A stretch of DNA of 46,751 nucleotides from a virus, in IMG/VR virus record IMGVR_UViG_3300046513_000276, positions 1-46,751 of that record, one strand, 5' to 3'. Under the pieces are notes generated by a model. It was not told the origin of the DNA. It did no database searches and saw only the letters and a program-made list of their open reading frames with translations. The first letter of the stretch is position 1. The number at the start of each line of letters is the position of its first letter. The position numbers and the translations under genes are program-made. Shown here piece by piece: positions 22,728 to 31,073 of the stretch.

Positions 22728-23045
22728 ATGATCGACTGGGACAAAGCCGTCAATGGCCCGTGCGCGCGCATCTTCGGCGAGGAGGTGCGCTTCATGCCCG
22801 CCACCACGCGGCCATTTGATATCAGCGGCATGTACAACTCCGCGTATGTCGAGGTCGACCTGGCGGGCGGGATGGGCGTCACCAGTGCGCGCCCGGTGCT
22901 GGGTGTGCAGTTGTCCCAGTTCGCGAGGCCTCCGCTGCAGGGCGACCGCCTGACCGTCGTCCGCACCGCCGAGACCTTCAAGGTCAAGGAGGTGCGGCCC
23001 GATGGCCACGGCTGGGTGCTCTTGATGCTCAACCTGGAAATGTGA
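22728..23045 (+). CDS. Head-tail joining protein (gpFII-like)
   Basis: The 105-residue protein is beta-rich (DISGMYNSAYVEVDLAGGMG, QLSQFARPPLQGDRLTVVRT, TFKVKEVRPDGHGWVLLML), the pattern of Phage_attach/gpFII-like proteins. It would finish the connector for tail attachment. Its stop overlaps the next start. Confidence 0.8.
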   Translation: MIDWDKAVNGPCARIFGEEVRFMPATTRPFDISGMYNSAYVEVDLAGGMGVTSARPVLGVQLSQFARPPLQGDRLTVVRTAETFKVKEVRPDGHGWVLLMLNLEM

Positions 23046-23581
23046 TGGCAGATGCTCAAATGACCGCGCGCCGGCAGGTGAGGCTTGCCGTGCTCGCCGC
23101 CCTGCAGGGCGCCCACCTCGGATGCACGATCCAGTCGCCGGGGGACTGGGAAACGCCGCCGGAAAACCTCCCGGCGATCCTGCTGCGCACGCCCTCCGAC
23201 CGAAAGACTGGCGTCATGGCTGGCCAGGCGGAGTTCAACACCTCGGTCGGCATCCAACTGGAAGCCCGGCTGCAGGCTGGCAGCGCCGAAGCCGCCCAGG
23301 ACGCGATCGAGAGCCTGTCGTACCGGATCGAGTGCGCAGTATTCACCAACTACCAGCTGCTGCGCATCGTGCAGAGCATGCCGGCGGTGGACTCGACCAT
23401 CGAAATCAGCGCAAATGGCCGGCAGCACCTGGCCGGCGTGCTGATGAATTTCACCTTCGAGGTGTTCGAAGCGTTCGACCCGGTCCTGCAGTCGCCGAAT
23501 CAGCCGGTGGCCGTGCCGCTGGCCGAGGTCCGGGCGGATATCGATGGGCTGGTCGGCGTCGACATCACGCTGCCGCAATAA
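23045..23581 (+). CDS. Tail completion/minor tail protein (gpZ/U-like)
   Basis: The 178-residue protein has an alpha/beta layout typical of tail terminator or completion proteins. It includes RRQVRLAVLAALQGAHLGCT, PAILLRTPSDRK and a C-terminal strand AGVLMNFTFEVFEAFDP. It lies at the boundary between the lambda-like head and Mu-like tail modules, where it must fit both. The exact family is uncertain. Confidence 0.7.
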   Translation: MADAQMTARRQVRLAVLAALQGAHLGCTIQSPGDWETPPENLPAILLRTPSDRKTGVMAGQAEFNTSVGIQLEARLQAGSAEAAQDAIESLSYRIECAVFTNYQLLRIVQSMPAVDSTIEISANGRQHLAGVLMNFTFEVFEAFDPVLQSPNQPVAVPLAEVRADIDGLVGVDITLPQ

Positions 23582-23591
23582 GGAAAACACC

Positions 23592-23756
23592 ATGTACGTA
23601 CAACCAGCCCCGGGTCTCGTGATCCGGGATCCGGACCTGCTCGACCTTTTGCCGGCGGCAGGCCGCGAAGTTCCGGCCAGCGACTACTGGAACCGTCGCT
23701 TGCGCGACGGCGACGTGGTGCTGGCGAAGCCCCAACAAGACACCGGAGCGCAATAG
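23592..23756 (+). CDS. DUF2635 protein (Mu gp38-like)
   Basis: The 54-residue protein matches the DUF2635 pattern (PAPGLVIRDPDLLDLLPAAG, then SDYWNRRLRDGDVVLAK). In Mu the homologue lies immediately before the sheath gene, as here. ATG 23592 is preceded by AAGGAAA. The role in tail assembly is unknown. Confidence 0.88.
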   Translation: MYVQPAPGLVIRDPDLLDLLPAAGREVPASDYWNRRLRDGDVVLAKPQQDTGAQ

Positions 23757-25244
23757 ATGATCCCATTTAAAAACGTCCCGTCGAACCTGCGCGTGCCGCT
23801 GTTTTACGCCGAGGTCGACAATTCCCAGGCCAACACCGCCACGGAAAACCAGCGTGCGCTGATCATCGGCCAGGTCACCGCCGCCGCGATCGCCGCCGGC
23901 ACCGTGCCGAACGTGCCGGTCATGTCGCAAGGCGTGTCGGACGCTGCGTTGGTCGGCGGCGTGGGCTCGATGCTGCACCTGATGACCCAGGCCTACCGCC
24001 TGAACGACACCTTCGGCGAGGTCTGGTACCTGCCGCTGGCCGATGATGCGGCCGCGACCGCTGCCAGTGGCACGATCACCGTTTCCGCCGCCCCGAGCGC
24101 GGCCGGCACCCTGTACCTGTACCTCGCCGGCGTGCGCGTTGCGCAGCCGGTGCTGTCCAGCCAGACCACGGCGCAGATTGCGGCCGCTCTGGCCGCCACT
24201 ATCAACGGCACCTCCGGCCTGCCGGTGACCGCGTCGGCCGCGGCGAACGTGGTCACGCTTACGGCGATCAACAAGGGCCCGGCCGGCAACGACATCGACC
24301 TGCGCCTGAACTACCTGGGCACGCGCGGCGCCGAGGTCCTGCCCACCAGCATGGGCGTCACCATCGCTGCGATGTCGGGCGGTGCCGTCGCGCCGGCCAT
24401 GGCGACGGCGCTGGGTAACCTGTCGAGCATGACGTTCGACTTCATCGTGAGCCCGTACACCGACACGACCAGCCTGGACGCGCTGAAAAGCCTGCTGAAC
24501 GACGTGTCCGGACGCTGGGCGTGGAGCACGCAGCTCTACGGCCACTTCTTCGCGGCCGCACGGGGCACGTTGGGTGCGCTGACCACGCTCGGCACCGCGC
24601 GCAACGACCAGCACGGCTCGATCATGGGTTTCTACGATTCCCCGACGCCGAGCTGGATCTGGGCCGCCGCGCTGGCCGGCGCGGCCGCCGTGAGCCTGCG
24701 GGTGGATCCGGCGACCCCGCTGCAAACGCTGGCACTGCAGGGCGTGCTGGCGCCGCCGCTGCAGTCGCGCTTCGGTCTGACCGACCGGAATACCCTGCTG
24801 TACGACGGCATCAGCACCTTCAGCGTGGGCGACGACGGTACCGTGTACATCGAGAACCTGATCACGACCTACCAGAAGAATGCCTTCGGCGCGGCCGACA
24901 ACAGCTACCTGGAAGTCGAGACCATGTTCACGCTGGCCTTCGTGCTGCGCGCCCTGAAAACGGTCGTCACCAGCAAATACGCCCGGGTCAAGCTGGCAGC
25001 CAACGGTACCCGCTTCGCCGCGGGCTCGAACGTGGTGACGCCGAACGTGATCCGGGCCGACCTGATCGCGCAATACCGCGCACTGGAAACCCAGGGCCTG
25101 GTGCAGAACACCGATGCGTTCAAGGCGGCGCTGATCGTGGAGCAGAACGCCAGCAATCCGAACCGCGTCGACGTCCTGTATCCGCCCACCCTGATCGGGC
25201 AGCTTCGCGTGTTCGCGCTGCTGGCGCAGTTCCGCCTGCAATAA
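23757..25244 (+). CDS. Contractile tail sheath protein (Mu gpL)
   Basis: The 495-residue protein opens with MIPFKNVPSNLRVPLFYAEV, the typical Mu gpL start, and has YDSPTPSWIWAAALAGAAA and PLQTLALQGVLAPPLQSRF in the C-terminal half. It shows the virion is a myovirus. It starts one base after the gp38-like stop. Confidence 0.95.
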   Translation: MIPFKNVPSNLRVPLFYAEVDNSQANTATENQRALIIGQVTAAAIAAGTVPNVPVMSQGVSDAALVGGVGSMLHLMTQAYRLNDTFGEVWYLPLADDAAATAASGTITVSAAPSAAGTLYLYLAGVRVAQPVLSSQTTAQIAAALAATINGTSGLPVTASAAANVVTLTAINKGPAGNDIDLRLNYLGTRGAEVLPTSMGVTIAAMSGGAVAPAMATALGNLSSMTFDFIVSPYTDTTSLDALKSLLNDVSGRWAWSTQLYGHFFAAARGTLGALTTLGTARNDQHGSIMGFYDSPTPSWIWAAALAGAAAVSLRVDPATPLQTLALQGVLAPPLQSRFGLTDRNTLLYDGISTFSVGDDGTVYIENLITTYQKNAFGAADNSYLEVETMFTLAFVLRALKTVVTSKYARVKLAANGTRFAAGSNVVTPNVIRADLIAQYRALETQGLVQNTDAFKAALIVEQNASNPNRVDVLYPPTLIGQLRVFALLAQFRLQ

Positions 25245-25255
25245 ATCATTCACCA

Positions 25256-25280
25256 GCCGCCTTCGGGCGGCGTTTCGTTT
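25256..25280 (+). terminator. Hairpin between sheath and tube genes
   Basis: GCCGCC (25256-25261), TTCG tetraloop, GGCGGC (25266-25271), then GTTTCGTTT. The T tract is imperfect, so it probably attenuates rather than stops transcription, or protects the 3' end of the sheath message. Confidence 0.6.
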
Positions 25281-25291
25281 AAGGATTTGCG

Positions 25292-25660
25292 ATGGCAGAT
25301 ACCACCAACAGGCTTGCCGGGGTCGCCTACATCTACGTTGACGGGCAAAGCTACATGCTCGCCGGCGACATCTCGTACAGCGTTTCCAGCGTCAAGCGCA
25401 CGACCCTGTCCGGTCCGAGCGGCGTCCAGGGATATAGCGAAGAGCCAATCCCCGGCTCGATCTCGGGCACTTTCCGCGATGCCGGCAGCCTCTCGGTTGC
25501 CAAGTTCAACGCGATGACCAATGTGAGCGTGATGCTCGAGCTGGCAAACGGCAAGGTCGTCACCGGCACCGGCATGTGGACCGTCGATTCCCAGGAAGTG
25601 AAAAGCGCCGAGGCTACCTTCGACGTGAAGTTCGAAGGCCCGACGGTCGAGGAGGCGTAA
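25292..25660 (+). CDS. Tail tube protein (Mu gpM)
   Basis: The 122-residue protein has the gpM pattern (NRLAGVAYIYVDGQSYMLAG, SGTFRDAGSLSVAKFNAMTN, GTGMWTVDSQEVKSAEATFD). It polymerises as the inner tube inside the sheath. It ends directly before the chaperone ATG. Confidence 0.93.
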   Translation: MADTTNRLAGVAYIYVDGQSYMLAGDISYSVSSVKRTTLSGPSGVQGYSEEPIPGSISGTFRDAGSLSVAKFNAMTNVSVMLELANGKVVTGTGMWTVDSQEVKSAEATFDVKFEGPTVEEA

Positions 25661-25948
25661 ATGGAAGAAGAGAAAATCATTGTGCTGCGCAAGCCGATCG
25701 TGATCGGGGGCGTGACCTTCGCGGAGCTGAACCTGCGCGAGCCTGTCGCCGGCGAGATGTCGAAAGCGGTTGGTTATGGCAAGGATAACAACATCGCTGT
25801 TGCGATCTCCCTGATTTCGCAAGTGGCGGGTGTGCCGATGACCGTTGCGGAAAAGATCAGCCAGCGCGACTTCGCGGAGGCTAACGATTTTTTGGGAAGT
25901 TTCGGCGCAGCTGGCCCGACAACTGGCGAGATGTCGTCGCAGAGCTGA
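25661..25948 (+). CDS. Tail assembly chaperone, short form (Mu gp41-like)
   Basis: The 95-residue protein (VLRKPIVIGGVTFAELNLRE) belongs to the gp41/tail chaperone E type. Translation that stays in frame stops at 25948. A heptamer T-TTT-TTG at 25888-25894 lies in the correct phase for -1 slippage, giving the longer product described separately. Confidence 0.88.
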   Translation: MEEEKIIVLRKPIVIGGVTFAELNLREPVAGEMSKAVGYGKDNNIAVAISLISQVAGVPMTVAEKISQRDFAEANDFLGSFGAAGPTTGEMSSQS

Positions 25949-26070
25949 CCCTGTTCTACCACTGGGGACCGCGGGACGCATGGAACCTCCCCTGGGGCGG
26001 CGACGGGGGACTGGGATGGTGGAACGAGCAGGCGCACAGGATGATGACGAAGGCGACGAATGGCAAATAA
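25661..26070 (+). CDS. Tail assembly chaperone, -1 frameshift product
   Basis: A -1 slip on T-TTT-TTG (25888-25894) continues for 58 codons to TAA 26068-26070. The extension reads WPDNWRDVVAELTLFYHWGP and WNLPWGGDGGLGWWNEQAHR, which has the tryptophan-rich, helical look of GpE/G-T type C-terminal extensions. This frame has no start of its own and no internal stop. The two-product chaperone with a -1 slip is conserved among long-tailed phages (lambda G/GT, P2 E/E+E'). The extension ends inside the start of the tape measure gene. Confidence 0.85.
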
Positions 26071-27454
26071 TCTGAAGGTCACGATCACCGCGACCGACAA
26101 GGCGACGGCGTCGATCAACAAGATCAACGCCTCGATGAACCGCATGCTGTCGCCCTTGCGCGGGGCCCAGAACATCGGCAACGCCATTGCCAAGAATCCA
26201 GCCGTGCACGGCCTGCGGAGCATGGGGAGCGCGGTGTCCACGGTCGCGAGCGGGCTGTCGAAGATATCGGGCGGCATGGTGGGCTTGACCGGCATCGGCA
26301 CGCTGGCCGGCCTGGCCGAGATGACGGCGCACTGGACCCGCATGAACCGTGAGATTCAGAACACCAGCCTGTCGCTCGGCATGTCCACAAAAGGGCTTGT
26401 ATCGATGCGCGGCGCCGCGCGGATGGCCGGCCTCGAAGCCGGCACGATGGACGCTGGCTTGGAATCCATTCGGCAGACCATGCAGGATGCCAGGTGGGGC
26501 CGGAATCAGCCGCTACTCTCCCTTATGTCCAAGCTGAACATCGGTTTCAAGCTGACGAAGGATGGCGCCATCGATGCTCAGGCAACCCTGAAGGACGTGG
26601 CCGATGCGATCGCGGCACAGAAGGAGGTCGGCGCGAAGCACACGATCGCGCAGGCGTTCGGCGTCGACGGCCTGCTGCCCTTGCTGAATGAGGGCAGCGC
26701 AGCGATCGAGAAATACCAGAAACAAATCAACAGCATGGACGGCGCCCCGTCCGACGCGCAAATCAAGAGAAACAAGGAGTTCGCGCAGTCCATCGAGCTG
26801 ATCAAGAGTTCGCTCGACGGTGGCGCGCGGAACTTGACGTATGACCTGCAGGGCTTGGCACTAAAAGGCATCAATTTCGTAAAAGGGCTTGGGCTGATTC
26901 CGGCGGCGCCGGGCCAGCAGAGTGCAAGCGGCAAGATCAAGCCTCTGCCCGGGGCCGCGCCGCTCGGCGTCCAAAGCCCGCTCGGCATCCGCACCAACAA
27001 TCCGCTGAATCTCCAGCCGGGCGGCAAACAGGACTCGTTCCCAACCCTGGAAGCGGGCATCAATGCCGCCGTGCGTAACCTGATGAGCAAACGCTACTTC
27101 GGCGGCGGCAATGACACAGCGGCCGGGATCATCAATAAATGGTCGCCTGGGAATGCTCCAGGGAATAGCCCGCAGAAGACCGCCAACTATATCTCGGCCG
27201 TCGAGCGCGAGGTCGGGTCTGGCCACCTGAACCCGAACGATCCGGCCACGATGGCGAAGCTGCTGTCCGCCATGATCCGCCAGGAGAACGGCGCCGGCAG
27301 CTACGACAAGACCGCGATGGATCAGGCGGTGCAGCACGTACTGATCGAGTTCAAGAACGCGCCGGCCGGCACTACCGCTACCGCGCGCACAGCCGGCGGC
27401 GCGACGGTGCCAGTGCGCGTCGCGACCGCAATGCCAGCAATGGGATCGCCATGA
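26060..27454 (+). CDS. Tape measure protein with C-terminal lysozyme-like segment
   Basis: The protein has 464 residues. The N-terminal part is helical (INKINASMNRMLSPLRGAQN), with a hydrophobic Gly-rich stretch (about 66-90) typical of tape measures. Residues about 306-400 carry GIRTNNPLNL, LEAGINAAVRNLMSKRYFGG and later EVGSGHLNPNDPATMAKLL, a pattern seen in virion-associated muramidase-like domains. The protein is short, implying a tail of about 70 nm at 1.5 angstroms per residue. It overlaps both neighbours. Confidence 0.88.
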   Translation: MANNLKVTITATDKATASINKINASMNRMLSPLRGAQNIGNAIAKNPAVHGLRSMGSAVSTVASGLSKISGGMVGLTGIGTLAGLAEMTAHWTRMNREIQNTSLSLGMSTKGLVSMRGAARMAGLEAGTMDAGLESIRQTMQDARWGRNQPLLSLMSKLNIGFKLTKDGAIDAQATLKDVADAIAAQKEVGAKHTIAQAFGVDGLLPLLNEGSAAIEKYQKQINSMDGAPSDAQIKRNKEFAQSIELIKSSLDGGARNLTYDLQGLALKGINFVKGLGLIPAAPGQQSASGKIKPLPGAAPLGVQSPLGIRTNNPLNLQPGGKQDSFPTLEAGINAAVRNLMSKRYFGGGNDTAAGIINKWSPGNAPGNSPQKTANYISAVEREVGSGHLNPNDPATMAKLLSAMIRQENGAGSYDKTAMDQAVQHVLIEFKNAPAGTTATARTAGGATVPVRVATAMPAMGSP

Positions 27455-28899
27455 GTATCGACAGCTTTTTGGGCGGAGTAACTTCGCTCACGAATCAGGT
27501 TCAAACCGGTATTGGCACGGTATCGAAGGCTGGCGCCGATGTGGGCCGGCTGCTGGGGGAGGGCGCCTCGGCCGCGGCCAGGATGAGGCAGGCATCCTTC
27601 CGCGGCGTCCCATTCGTCGTGCTGACCGGCGACTCCAGCTTCGGGCGCCGAAATGTCATCCACGAGTACCCATTCCGCAATTCGGTCTGGGTCGAGGACC
27701 TGGGCCGTTCGGCGCGCCGCTTCGACGTGCACGGTTTCCTCGTCGGCGACGACTGCATCGCACAGCGGGACGCGATGATCGCCGCCTGCGAGCGCCGGGA
27801 CGACGGCGACTCGAAGCTGGTGCACCCGACCTACGGCGAGTTGACCGTGACGCTGGTGGGCCGGCTGCGCGTCACCGAGCGCTGGGACAAGGGCCGCATG
27901 TTCGAACTCGCGTTCTCGTTCATCGAGTCGGGCAAGCGCGAATTCCCGGCGACGGGTACGGCCGCTGGCGCCATCGTCAGCACGAAGGCGCAGGAGGCTG
28001 ACGTTGCGGCCTCGGCCGATTTCAAGACCCGCGCGGCAGCCGCGCTGAAGGCGGGCGCCTCCGTCGTGCAGCAGGCGGTCAATGCGACCACAAAATGGAC
28101 GGCGACCGCGCGCCGGCTGTCGAATGACGCGACCAACCTGGTCAACATGGTATCGACCATCGGTGGCGCGGTCGGCCGGTTCGCGAATGGCCGCAACATT
28201 GGTGGGCTGAGTTCGAAGCCATCGACCGCCAGCAGCACGGCAACCGTCGCCGACCTGGTGGCGCAAGGATCGGCGGTGCGCACTGCGGTGTCGGCCGCGA
28301 TCGCCGGCATGTCCTCCTCGGCGGCCGGTCTGAGCAGCAGCACGACGGACAGCTTCGCGTCGTCGGCGCAGGCATTGGCGCAAGCAGCCTCTGCCTCAGC
28401 CAAAGACCCGGCCGATGCGGTGCGGATATTGCGTGAGATGGCGCAGGGCGTCCCGGGCGCCGCGGTATCGAATTCGCCGATCGGCGCGTCCCAGCAAGCG
28501 GTGCAGGTCGCAACCAGCAGCCTGTTCCGCCGCGCGGCTGTGGTGGCGATGGCGCGCGCATCCGCGGCATACCAGCCGGCGTCGGCTGACGACGCCGCCG
28601 CGCTGCGCGCGAACGTGTGCGAAAGCATCGACGCGGAGATCACGACAGCTGGCGACCAGGGCGCGGACGAGGTGTACAACGCACTTCGGGCATTGCGCGC
28701 CGCGGTGTCGAAGGACCTGGCCGAGCGCGGCGCCGGCCTGCCGACGACGGTTGCCGTCGGCAGCGCGCAGCCCTTGCCGGCGTTGGTGCTGGCGCAGCGC
28801 CTGTATCGCGACAGCGCACGCGCCGACGAGCTGGTGACACAGTCAAACTGCATCCACCCGGCATTCATGCCGACGACTTTCAAGGCGCTCTCGAGCTGA
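27451..28899 (+). CDS. DNA circularisation/tail protein (Mu gpN)
   Basis: The 482-residue protein has the conserved N-terminal domain of Mu gpN (ASFRGVPFVVLTGDSSFGRR, HEYPFRNSVWVEDLGRSARR, ACERRDDGDSKLVHPTYGEL). The rest is Ala-rich and helical. It is a baseplate or tail component; the 'DNA circularisation' name comes from family annotation. It overlaps the tape measure by four bases. Confidence 0.92.
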   Translation: MSIDSFLGGVTSLTNQVQTGIGTVSKAGADVGRLLGEGASAAARMRQASFRGVPFVVLTGDSSFGRRNVIHEYPFRNSVWVEDLGRSARRFDVHGFLVGDDCIAQRDAMIAACERRDDGDSKLVHPTYGELTVTLVGRLRVTERWDKGRMFELAFSFIESGKREFPATGTAAGAIVSTKAQEADVAASADFKTRAAAALKAGASVVQQAVNATTKWTATARRLSNDATNLVNMVSTIGGAVGRFANGRNIGGLSSKPSTASSTATVADLVAQGSAVRTAVSAAIAGMSSSAAGLSSSTTDSFASSAQALAQAASASAKDPADAVRILREMAQGVPGAAVSNSPIGASQQAVQVATSSLFRRAAVVAMARASAAYQPASADDAAALRANVCESIDAEITTAGDQGADEVYNALRALRAAVSKDLAERGAGLPTTVAVGSAQPLPALVLAQRLYRDSARADELVTQSNCIHPAFMPTTFKALSS

Positions 28900-28904
28900 T
28901 ACAT

Positions 28905-30005
28905 ATGGATGATTTGACACTGGAGGTAGGCGGGCGCGCCTTGTCCGGCTGGACCGGCGTGCGCGTCACGCGCGGCATCGAGCGCGTACCGTCCGATTTT
29001 GAGATCGAAATGACGGAACTGTACCCGGGTGAAGAGAAGGTCTTCACGGTGACGCCGGGCGCCGCCTGCGTGGTGAAACTGGGCGGCGACGTGGTGCTGA
29101 CCGGGTATGTGGACCGCTTCGCCCCGATGATCGACGCCGGCATGCATTCGATCCGCGTCGTTGGGCGCGGAAAGTGCGCGGACCTGGTGGATTGTTCGGC
29201 CGAGTGGCCGGGCGGCCAGATCAGCGGGTCGACGGTGGAAGAAATCGCCCAGAAGCTGTCGCGCCCCTACGGCGTGTTTGCAGACGGCAGCGTCAGCCGG
29301 CCGATCACGGTCTACACCGACGTGACCGACCTCGGGCCGAAGATCCCAGTGCAGAACCTGATCCTCGGCGAGACGCCCTACACCATCATCGAGCGGCTTT
29401 GCCGCTTTGCGGCCCTGCTGGCCTACGAGGACGAGGCCGGCGACCTGTTCCTGACGCGCGTCGGCACTGCCGAGGCGGCCAGCGGCATCGCGCAGGGCAG
29501 GAACGTGCAGCGGGCGCGCGTCGAGTACGGAATGGACCAGCGGTATTCCGAGGTCCAGGGCTATATCCAGTCGTTCGACACGTTCAAGGATATAGGTGGA
29601 ATCGGCAATCTACAGCACACCGAGCCCGATGATGGCGTGAAGCGGCACCGCCGCCTGGTCGTGATCGCGGAGTCCGGCGACAGCCTGGGATTTCCAGTGC
29701 TGAAAAAGCGCACGCAATGGGAGGTTGCGCGCCGCCTGGGTCGATCGCAGGCGCTGCGCGTGACGGTCGACAGCTGGCGCGATGCGGCGGGTGTGCTGTG
29801 GACGCCAAATACCCTGGTCCCGATAGTGCTGCCGGCCCTGAAGGTCGACGACGCAAAGTGGCTGGTCAGCGAAGTCACCTACAGCCGCAACCTGCACTCT
29901 GGCACGACGGCCGACCTGGTGCTGATGCCGAAGGAATCGTTCTTGCCTCAGCCGGTTGTGCTGTTGCCCGGCTTCGCCGACGTCAACCCCGCGGAGCCGA
30001 AATGA
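28905..30005 (+). CDS. Baseplate hub protein (Mu gpP/gp44)
   Basis: The 366-residue protein starts MDDLTLEVGGRALSGWTGVR, with IEMTELYPG, ILGETPYTIIERLCRFAALL and LVSEVTYSRNLHSGTTADLV, all gpP-like. It forms the hub around the spike. Its stop overlaps the spike start. Confidence 0.93.
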   Translation: MDDLTLEVGGRALSGWTGVRVTRGIERVPSDFEIEMTELYPGEEKVFTVTPGAACVVKLGGDVVLTGYVDRFAPMIDAGMHSIRVVGRGKCADLVDCSAEWPGGQISGSTVEEIAQKLSRPYGVFADGSVSRPITVYTDVTDLGPKIPVQNLILGETPYTIIERLCRFAALLAYEDEAGDLFLTRVGTAEAASGIAQGRNVQRARVEYGMDQRYSEVQGYIQSFDTFKDIGGIGNLQHTEPDDGVKRHRRLVVIAESGDSLGFPVLKKRTQWEVARRLGRSQALRVTVDSWRDAAGVLWTPNTLVPIVLPALKVDDAKWLVSEVTYSRNLHSGTTADLVLMPKESFLPQPVVLLPGFADVNPAEPK

Positions 30006-30592
30006 TCGACGCTATCCAACGGCTGCACCAGCGCCTCCTGCATGCGATCGGGCGAGGGCGCATCACGACCGGCAACGACGGCGGCAGCGTGCAGATGCAC
30101 CAGGTGCGGCTCGGTCCGGACGAGATCAAGGACGACATCCCGCGCCTGGCCGAATTCGGGCTGACGTCGATGCCGCCTGTCGGCTCGGACGCCGTCGTGC
30201 TGTTCCTGGGCGGCGACCGCTCGAATGGCGCCATCGTCGCCACCGGACACCAGGCGTCGCGCCCGAAAGGCTTGGCGGCCGGCGAGACGATGCTGTACTG
30301 CCAGGACGGGAAATCCATCTATCTCACCGCCGACGGCGGCGTGGTCGTGGAAGCGAAGGGACAGGACGTGACGGTGAACAACGCCACCAATGTGATCATC
30401 AATGCCAGCGGCAAGGTGCGCATGGTGACGCCGTTGCTGGAAGTAACGGGGGACATCATCGACAACGTCGAATCGAACACGCATAACGTCGCGCAGATGC
30501 GATCCATCTTCAATGCCCACCACCACCAGGTGTCCGGCGTCGCAACGGGAAGTGCAACCGTCACATCGAAAACCACGGACCAGGACCAATGA
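30002..30592 (+). CDS. Baseplate spike protein (Mu gp45)
   Basis: The 196-residue protein has an OB-fold-like N-terminal part (SVQMHQVRLGPDEIKDDIPR) and a beta-helical needle region (SIYLTADGGVVVEAKGQDVT, NVIINASGKVRMVTPLLEVT). The tip contains NAHHHQVSG, a histidine cluster that could bind a metal ion as in other central spikes. It punctures the outer membrane during contraction. Confidence 0.92.
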   Translation: MIDAIQRLHQRLLHAIGRGRITTGNDGGSVQMHQVRLGPDEIKDDIPRLAEFGLTSMPPVGSDAVVLFLGGDRSNGAIVATGHQASRPKGLAAGETMLYCQDGKSIYLTADGGVVVEAKGQDVTVNNATNVIINASGKVRMVTPLLEVTGDIIDNVESNTHNVAQMRSIFNAHHHQVSGVATGSATVTSKTTDQDQ

Positions 30593-31062
30593 GCGATATT
30601 TCGATTGTATGGTCGCCCGAGGTTGGGCGTGGCGACTGGGCGGTGCGTGGCTCGCAGTTGGCGAGCGGTGATGACCTGGTGACGGCGATCCTGATCAGCC
30701 TATTCACCGACCGCATCGCGGCGTCGGACGACGTGATCCCGGATGGCTCGAGCGACCCGCGCGGATGGTGGGGCGACGATGCCGCCCACCCAATTGGATC
30801 CCGGATATGGCTGCTCGGCCGGGCCAAGCAGACGACCGAAACGCTATCCCGAGCGCAGGACTACATCGACGAGGCGCTGCAATGGCTGATCGACGATGGC
30901 GTGGTCGCCCGGTTCGACATTGTGACCGAATGGACGCGGTCCGGAATGCTCGGCGCCCGCGTCGTCGCCTACGAGGCCGGCGGCGGCATCATAGCGCTCA
31001 ACTCGAAGTCCGTGTGGGGCTCGACCGGCACCGCCGCGCAAGGCCTGGTCCTTACTTTTTAA
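30589..31062 (+). CDS. Baseplate protein (Mu gp46, GP46 family)
   Basis: The 157-residue protein includes LVTAILISLFTDRIAASDDV, DPRGWWGD and GSRIWLLGRAKQTTETL, diagnostic for GP46. It is related to T4 gp25-type wedge proteins. It overlaps the spike gene by four bases. Confidence 0.93.
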   Translation: MSDISIVWSPEVGRGDWAVRGSQLASGDDLVTAILISLFTDRIAASDDVIPDGSSDPRGWWGDDAAHPIGSRIWLLGRAKQTTETLSRAQDYIDEALQWLIDDGVVARFDIVTEWTRSGMLGARVVAYEAGGGIIALNSKSVWGSTGTAAQGLVLTF

Positions 31063-31073
31063 GAATTTCAAAC

